A stretch of DNA of 64,000 nt from Beroe forskalii (taxonomy: Eukaryota; Ctenophora; Nuda; Beroida; Beroidae): assembly GCA_011033025.1 (NCBI GenBank), contig WFMF01000004.1, positions 1,302,001-1,366,000 of the forward strand, given 5' to 3'. The translations under genes were made by a program, and so were the position numbers. The notes beneath the pieces were generated by a model. The model made no database searches and was not told the origin of the DNA. It saw only the letters and a list, made by a program, of their open reading frames with translations. Of this stretch, positions 46,401 through 55,400 are shown piece after piece. Position 1 is the first letter of the stretch. Each line of letters opens with the position of its first letter.

Positions 46401-49400
46401 TTGAACTCTTATCTAGCACTATGATTTTAACTCTAAGGCTATAAACATCATAGAAATGTATCCACTATGGCACTATCCAGTTTCGAGTCAAAAGTCACTC
46501 CAATCGGGGGATATCAGTGAGTAAGTGCACAGACATATATGGTGAGAAAGTGCATTCAGCCAAATTTCAGAGATACCACCCACCCAATATTGCAGTTAAT
46601 CACAATAATCCAATTAATACTAAGTGATTATTGCAAAAATTTTTCAGGCACCACCCCAAAATATCGGCTAATTTGACTATTTAGACAGTTATGACAGAAT
46701 TTTATTTCAACAAAATGCTAAAATGCAACATTTTGATGAATGGTAGATTTTACACGCTAGATTAGATCACTAAATACAAATTTCTGCCTTGATACAATAA
46801 TAAAAGTAATAAAGTATAACTTTCTATTGGTTCACTAATACACCCGCATAAACTATAAAATAGTGATAGGATAGGGATACTTAATAATTGATGTATTGAT
46901 AGCAATATATGATCCCTACCATGTTAGGAATGTTTAATTTGTTTTCTATAGTTCATAGGAGAAATTATGAAAAAAATTCGTATTATTCACGAGTCACGAC
47001 AAGCTTTTATCATAAACTAGAGCGTATAACATACGTTGAATCTCAACCTCAAATATGATTGTATGGATCTGCACACTAGAAGAAAATAATAATTGAAAAT
47101 TATGAATATTTAATAACCTACCAAAGTAACCGTTTGATTTCATTATGGGAAAAACTGTTTATTGTTGAACATTCAAAAAGTACATTCGAAAAAGTACACG
47201 CACAAATTCACACGGTGACAAATAGAAAGTCAGACTCAGTAGGTATGGACGTGTAGACGACAGAAAGCCGTATCAGTATCAATTCTGGGATTGGCTGGGA
47301 TTAGAAAAACATTATCATTAAAGTTACTGCTATGCTTCAGTACCGTTCACTATTTTGTCTCCAGACCGGCTCTGTACACGATCATTATACGCGCCAAGTA
47401 GACTGTATAGAGAGTATAGAGACAGTAATGCTGGTAATGTAATATGCATGTATGATATGGTGTAAGTGTAAGTGTAATCGTGTAATCAATATCTAAATGA
47501 ACTGACTAGATATAGTTCTAGATATAGTTCCATAATTAGTTGTGACTTCAATTTTGAGATACAATCATATACCTACCACATCGAAATGCTTTGAAATACC
47601 TATATTTATATGCCGACAAAGCTACATATATTGCAGTTTTTGCTGCACTTACTCACAAATGAGTAAGTGAGATTCGGCATAACCTTGGGACACCACCCTT
47701 TTTCAAAGAATTCCCTATGAGTAACTGCAATGTGAGTAACTGCATTTCTGAATTTTGGAGCACGACCACCACGTGAGTAAGTGGGCAAAAGGTCTGTGCA
47801 CTTACTCACTGATATCCCCCGCTCCAATGCAGGTTTTATTGAGTCAAAAGTCACTCTAATGCTGGTCTTGTACTTGTGGAGGCTTCAATAATCATGTGAG
47901 CTGTGACTTGAGACAGAACCACATCCTTTGAAACTTTATGATGGTTTACATGAGAAGATATACCAATAATTAGCCCTGGAGTACCCATAATCCAGGCAAT
48001 AGGTTTTTATGCAATAACTTATTGTCCTGCTTACTACCAAGTCATTCATGAAAATAGCTACCTATATAGCTCAATTTGAAGTCGATACACTATCCTAAAC
48101 CTACAACCCTAAACTCATAATGTTCGATGATTTGGATTTTTGGATATCTTCTTTGCATTTGAACTGCTATCTATTGCTTTGATGGGCAGTTCTATAACAT
48201 ATATGCCTCTCGAATTGTAACACTTTGTTGCCACTGATCAAATATGAGCCAAAATTCAATTAAATGTAGCTTTTCTTAGTCTTGTACAGTCTTACTTTAA
48301 ATACCAATCAAGGTTGTTAAATACGTATTTTTAAAAAATATGTCAAAAAGTACAATACGTATTTTTTGGCAGAAACTGCCGTACTTTTTCGGCTACAATT
48401 TTGAAATTTTGCTCAAACTTCGAATAAACGGCATTGGTCGCGCGCGCACTCGAAATGTTAACGATTCAATCGTTTTACTATATTCGGTAGCGCATGCGCG
48501 CGTACTTTTTCACGTATTTAACAACCCCTATTCAGAATCCGTGTTGTTATTTTCAAGTCACGTATTGTGAGAAAAATACGCGTATTTTTCTTCAAAGGCC
48601 AATACGTCGTACTTTTTGGCGATTTTTTCACGTATTTAATAACATCCCAGATACCAATCATATAATTAGCACTGAAGTACTCAAGCAGTTGGTAAATTTT
48701 TATCCCATCAATTCTTTTCTGAGAATTAAGAGAGCATATCTTTACTAACAATTCAAACCTGGTAGGAATAGCCATTGGAATGATTTAAACTCATTTAACC
48801 CATTAGTGCCCAAGGAAAAACTGGCAGAGTATTTTATATAACATGTTTATTTTCCGAACCACACTGGGCCACAATGACTAAGTTTAAAATCCCAATACTG
48901 GTACTTCAGTAGTTTTCGAGTTATGAACCTGTTGCTTTCGGGCAACACTGGGCTGTTGCCTTGGGGAAACATTACTTTATCTCTCAATATTTGGTATCTA
49001 AAAGTGAATTTATGGTTTATTCTACTGAGCAAGTAGCCACAGATGGAAATGGAAATCATTATATACAATACTCACGGGAACCCAAAGCCTCAAAAAACGT
49101 ACTGTTGCCCACAGGCAACACTGGGGAGAATGACATTTAATAACTATTTATTTCACGTTCTTGGACATTCATATCACGTGTGGACGGAAACAATATGCCT
49201 TTAAACATATATAATCATTAAATATGGGATGATTTCCATAAATGCTGTTGCTTTTAGGCAACACTATGCCTGGATTTTACATAGCATCATGCGACAATAT
49301 TTTCAACTACCAACTACGAGAATGGTTATTTTCTTGCCTTATTTGGTGTGTTAGATGTCTATACTTCTATAGATGTGAAGTCTGGCATAAAATTTCAAAG

Positions 49401-52400
49401 ATTATTGTTGCTTCTAGGCAACACCAGGATTCAACATGATCAATTTTGCTCCAAAATACATTTCTATAAAACTGCATGTTGGTATTTTATGCATTGGCAG
49501 GACCTTCTTTGCACTGACCCCTGGCTGTAGATTGAAAAGACAGATAATCTTCATAGATAAGGCCATTGGGGTCTATTAGAAAACTGGATCGTAATAATTA
49601 TTATTATTCAAATGGACTTTAGTTAACATAGAATTATGTCCCTTACTGCATGAGTTACTGGATACGCCACATTTCTGATTTCTGCCTTGACATGACCGTT
49701 ACCCCCATTGAAGCATTGAAGCGCACTCTATTTACATAACTCCGAGCTTGCAAAATGGCTCTGACTGACCTTCAGAGTTTACATTTTCCTTATTAAAAGA
49801 ATGGTTAGATGATTGTGAAAAGGATCGTGGATTTATAGGCACCTCGTAGGTATACTGTATAGCCAATAGTAATTATACACAGGTGAATAATGAATATTCG
49901 TTAAGTTTCCGTTTCGGTTTGCTTGGGTTATGGATTGCCCCTTGAAAGTTGCAACTGGATGTTTACAGACACAGATAGGCTCAACATGGCCACAGTTAGG
50001 CATTTTATAAGGAGACTTTCGTCATTTCAATAATTTGTGATTAGGTATGCAATGTCCCTGAAGTCTGAAAAGTGAAAGCTGAATAGACGTAATGTGTAGA
50101 AATGAATGAAGGTTGTTCAAAGACTCTAACAGGACATGCAAATGCAGGTGGAACCCACTTGATGGTATTTTTGTCAGTTTTCTGCTATTGCTAGATCTCT
50201 CACCTGATCCAGTCGAAAAACTCCATACTGTTACTACTCATAATCTGTACGTTCAGGGCTATGAAGAGTATTGCACCATCTATAGGGAGCTTAAGGTGGG
50301 TCCCAGTGGATCACTCTATTACATGGAGAGTTGCCAGGTGGGTCCCAGTGGATCACTCTATTATGGAGAGTTGCCAGGTGGGTCCCAGTGGATCACTCTA
50401 TTTTGGAGAGTTGCCAGGTGGGTCCCACTCTATTATGGAGAGTTGCCAGGTGGGTCCCAGTGGATCACTCTATTATGGAGAGTTGCCAGGTGGGTCCCAG
50501 TGGATCACTCTATTATGGAGAGTTGCCAGGTGGGTCCCAGTGGATCACTCTAACTATGGAGAGTTGCCAGGTGGGTCCCAGTGGATCACTCTATTATGGA
50601 GAGTTGCCAGGTGGGTCCCAGTGGATCACTCTATTATGGAGAGTTGCCAGGTGGGTCCCAGTGGATCACTCTATTATGGAGAGTTGCCAGGTGGGTCCCA
50701 GTGGATCACTCTATTATGGAGAGTTGCCAGGTGGGTCCCAGTGGATCACTCCTTATGGAGAGTTGCCAGGTGGGTCCCAGTGGATCACTCTATTATGGAG
50801 AGTTGCCAGGTGGGTCCCAGTGGATCACTCTATTATGGAGAGTTGCCAGGTGGGTCCCAGTGGATCACTCTATTATGGAGAGTTGCCAGGTGGGTCCCAG
50901 TGGATCACTCTATTATGGAGAGTTGCCAGGTGGGTCCCAGTGGATCACTCTATTATGGAGAGTTGCCAGGTGGGTCCCAGTGGATCACTCTATTATGGAG
51001 AGTTGCCAGGTGGGTCCCAGTGGATCACTCTATTATGGAGAGTTGCCAGGTGGGTCCCAGTGGATCACTCTATTATGGAGAGTTGCCAGGTGGGTCCCAG
51101 TGGATCACTCTATTATGGAGAGTTGCCAGGTGGGTCCCAGTGGATCACTCTATTATGGAGAGTTGCCAGGTGGGTCCCAGTGGATCACTCCTTATGGAGA
51201 GTTGCCAGGTGGGTCCCAGTGGATCACTCTATTATGGAGAGTTGCCAGGTGGGTCCCAGTGGATCACTCTATTATGGAGAGTTGCCAGGTGGGTCCCAGT
51301 GGATCACTCTCATTATGGAGAGAGTTGCCAGGTGGGTCCCAGTGGATCACTCTATTATGGAGAGTTGCCAGGTGGGTCCCAGTGGATCACTCTATTATGG
51401 AGAGTTGCCAGGTGGGTCCCAGTGGATCACTCTATTATGGAGAGTTGCCAGGTGGGTCCCAGTGGATCACTCTATTATGGAGAGTTGCCAGGTGGGTCCC
51501 AGTGGATCACTCTATTATGGAGAGTTGCCAGGTGGGTCCCAGTGGATCACTCTATTATGGAGAGTTGCCAGGTGGGTCCCAGTGGATCACTCTATTATGG
51601 AGAGTTGCCAGGTGGGTCCCAGTGGATCACTCTATTATGGAGAGTTGCCAGGTGGGTCCCAGTGGATCACTCTATTATGGAGAGTTGCCAGGTGGGTCCC
51701 AGTGGATCACTCTATTATGGAGAGTTGCCAGGTGGGTCCCAGTGGATCACTCTATTATGGAGAGTTGCCAGGTGGGTCCCAGTGGATCACTCTATTATGG
51801 AGAGTTGCCAGGTGGGTCCCAGTGGATCACTCTATTATGGAGAGGAGTTGCCAGGTGGGTCCCAGTGGATCACTCTATTATGGAGAGTTGCCAGGTGGGT
51901 CCCAGTGGATCACTCTATTATGGAGAGTTGCCAGGTGGGTCCCAGTGGATCACTCTATTATGGAGAGTTGCCAGGTGGGTCCCAGTGGATCACTCTATTA
52001 TGGAGAGTTGCCAGGTGGGTCCCAGTGGATCACTCTATTATGGAGAGTTGGGTGGGTCCCAGTGGATCACTCTATTATGGAGAGTTGCCAGGTGGGTCCC
52101 AGTGGATCACTCTATTATGGAGAGTTGCCAGGTGGGTCCCAGTGGATCACTCTATTATGGAGAGTTGCCAGGTGGGTCCCAGTGGATCACTCTATTATGG
52201 AGAGTTGCCAGGTGGGTCCCAGTGGATCACTCTATTATGGAGAGTTGCCAGGTGGGTCCCAGTGGATCACTCTATTATGGAGAGTTGCCAGGTGGGTCCC
52301 AGTGGATCACTCTATTATGGAGAGTTGCCAGGTGGGTCCCAGTGGATCACTCTATTATGGAGAGTTGCCAGGTGGGTCCCAGTGGATCACTCTATTATGG

Positions 52401-55400
52401 AGAGTTGCCAGGTGGGTCCCAGTGGATCACTCTATTATGGAGAGTTGCCAGGTGGGTCCCAGTGGATCACTCTATTATGGAGAGTTGCCAGGTGGGTCCC
52501 AGTGGATCACTCTATTATGGAGAGTTGCCCCAGTGTGGGTCCTCAGTGATCACTCTATTACATGGAGAGTTGCCAGGTGGGTCCCAGTGGATCACTCTAT
52601 TATGGAGAGTTGCCAGGTGGGTCCCAGTGGATCACTCTATTATGGAGAGTTGCCAGGTGGGTCCCAGTGGATCACTCTATTATGGTGAGTTTCCAGTTGG
52701 GTCCCAGTGGATCACTCTATTATGGAGAGTTGCCAGGTGGGTCCCAGTGGATCACTCTATTATGGAGAGTTGCCAGGTGGGTCCCAGTGGATCGCTCTAT
52801 TATGGAGAGTTGCCAGGTGGGTCCCAGTGGATCACTCTATTATGGAGAGTTGCCAGGTGGGTCCCAGTGGATCGCTCTATTATGGAGAGTTGCCAGGTGG
52901 GTCCCAGTGGATCACTCTATTATGGAGAGTTGCCAGGTGGGTCCCAGTGGATCACTCCTTACATTGGAGAGTTGCCAGGTGGGTCCCAGTGGATCACTCC
53001 TTATGGAGAGTTGCCAGGTGGATCCCAGTGGATCACTCCTTATGGAGAGTTGCCAGGTGGGTCCCAGTGGCCCAGTGGAATTTTTTTGAAAATTGGCTGG
53101 GAATCTGTTAATTAGAGTAAAAAGTGGCTTTTTCAGCTTAGGGTAATAAAGACCGGCTGGTTTTGGCATGTTTTCACTCATATGACCTAAATTTTAAAAA
53201 ATAGGCTCAACTGCTAGCTGGAGAAACAACAGAAACGTGCAACAGTGTTTTTCATTGAATATTGTAATGATTTTAAGATGTTTGTGATGGCCATTTAGAT
53301 AGTTTTCATCAAAAAATTCTGACCAAATTCAAACACAAGGAAATATCGCGGCTGGTTTGGGAATGCGGTGGCTGGTTTGGGAATGCGGTGGCTGGTTTGG
53401 GAATGTGATGGCTGGTTTGGGAATGCAGTGGGAATCCAGCGTCTGGATGGGGATTGGGCACCGGGAAAGGTCAATTATGGTATTAAAATCTATGAATTTC
53501 ATGATTTTGAGTTCATCATTTATGAAACGTATCAGGAAAAGCTTATTTCGTTCGAATTTAAGCTTTTTTCAACTTCTTATTTGGAAATTTGACTGGGAAT
53601 GTAATTCCCATATTCCCCATATTGTGCCACTGGGACCAGTGGATCACTCCTTACATTGGAGAGTTGCCAGGTGGGTCCCAGTGGATCACTCCTTATGGAG
53701 AGTTGCCAAGTGGATCCCAGTGGATCACTCTATTATGGAGATTTGCCAAGTGGATCCCAGTGGATCACTTTATTATGGAGAGTTGCCAGGTGTGTCCCAC
53801 TGGATCAATCCTTATGGAGAGTTGCCAGGTGGATCCCAGTTGTTCACTTCTTACATACTTACATTGGAGAGTTACCAATTGCACCCCTCCCGCGTGGCTA
53901 GCTAGGTGGTGGCAAGTGGATATTGCACCGAAAATTATTGGGTGAGTGAACCGTTATCTGTGGCACAGAGTAGTTGATATGTCTGATTCTGTAGTTTGGA
54001 ACAAAATATTACTGATTCTGTAGTTCCACAGCTCAGTTTTAGATCCTTATGGTGGATCCTTAGCATTTTAACATCATTGGTAGCCTTATTAGTGGAGTAG
54101 ACTATAATAGTTAATAGGCAAATATTAGGTACTCTTGAGTGACGTCATTATCAGGGCTTAAAATGGTGAGTGAAGTATCCTCTTTTCACTATTCTCCACT
54201 TCATTGGTAACTTGGGTAGTTGCTAGTGGCATTAGCAACTTCCTAAATCCCTGCAAATCTTTAGTACCAAAACATGGCATGGGTCCTACAAATCTGCATC
54301 CCGGAAATTTACTCAATTACGGATTTACAGTGATTTACAGTGATTGTTTACAGTGACTGTTTGTTAATCGGGGCGCGTTAAAAGTTGGACACCACAATGC
54401 ACAGAATAAAACGTCTGCTTGGGTCGTTAGCCCCGATTGACAGCTTCTCTTCTGCCGAATTGGCACGGTATTACCGCGGTGTATTGTTGTACAGAACGGC
54501 AAACGCACCGATAACCCCAGGGGCAGTCTTCCATACAATGGGACACAGATTACAGGAATGTGTGGCTCAGAATTCTTACATGCGCGGATTGTCGGCAAAA
54601 CATTCCGTATGACAATCAATGAAAATTTCAGCTTTTGCAGCCGTGTAGGTGTCCCTATGCATCGATAGCAGCCAGAATGCAGGTTGGCCATTTTTGGCAC
54701 TTAAAGGCTTCTGTACAGTGAAATAGGCATCCCAGATGGTTGGAAAGAGTCTCATATGAAAGATCTCATTGATATCTATCATTTGCAACAAAAATTATCC
54801 AAATCGGACCTTGCGTTGAGATTTTATGAGGTTAAAACCACCTAAAAAGTCGCTTTTGATTTGTGACATGCGACTCGATTTTTCCTCACAAAAGAGCACA
54901 TAACTCAAAAACTAAAAGAGATAGAGCCTCAGGACCTATCTCAAAAATTCGAGAAGACCCTCTTACATAAGAAGAGTATTCACTGGAAAGGTGAAGTCCT
55001 TCGTGGCCCGGCTGAGGTTATCGGAAGCAGTGTACGCGCATGGACCCCCACTTAACCTCAATATCCAACACAGAAGAGAAACCAATCCTACACCAGACTG
55101 TAGTACCCATGGCCTCTACAAGTTGGCATGGGTAGATCCTGGCTACCTGCTTTACTTTTTCCGTGGTCTGGTCTAAGAGGCGGTGTCCGCGCGCGCATGG
55201 GCGACCTATTGTTCCTTCCATTCCCAGAGGCAGAGGGCCTGACCTGAAGTTATGTTACCAACTTGTAGTACCCATGGTGGCTACAAGTTGGTGGCATTAA
55301 ATCGGTCCTACCTCTTAGTGGTGTCCCACAAGGGTAAGTTTTGGGACCCCTTTCCGAAACCGGTTTTCCCGATGTTGCGACAAAAATTTAGCCTCAAGAC

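Larger units (their letters stand above)
45266..48804. mobile_element. Inverted-repeat element carrying two nested insertions
   Basis: The left arm (45266-45519) and right arm (48183-48804, once the MITE at 48309-48650 is removed) are reverse complements of about 255-275 bases, starting TTAAATGAGTTTAAATCATT and ending with its complement. TTAA is at both outer edges, consistent with a TTAA duplication but possibly just part of the arms. The interior is about 1.3 kb after both insertions are removed, with no transposase-like ORF. Confidence 0.75.

Noticed and set aside
48932..49440. Possible CRISPR-like or structured-RNA array with GTTGC...GGCAAC
   Set aside because: Only four or five hairpins with 150-bp diverged spacing, and the context is an animal intron. 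It is kept as degenerate monomers instead.
50261..53115. Three overlapping ORFs of 760-840 codons on the plus strand
   Set aside because: They are the three frames of a stop-free 40-bp repeat. The repeat period is not a multiple of 3, so the peptide repeats only every 120 bases, and indels move freely between frames. There is no selection for one frame.
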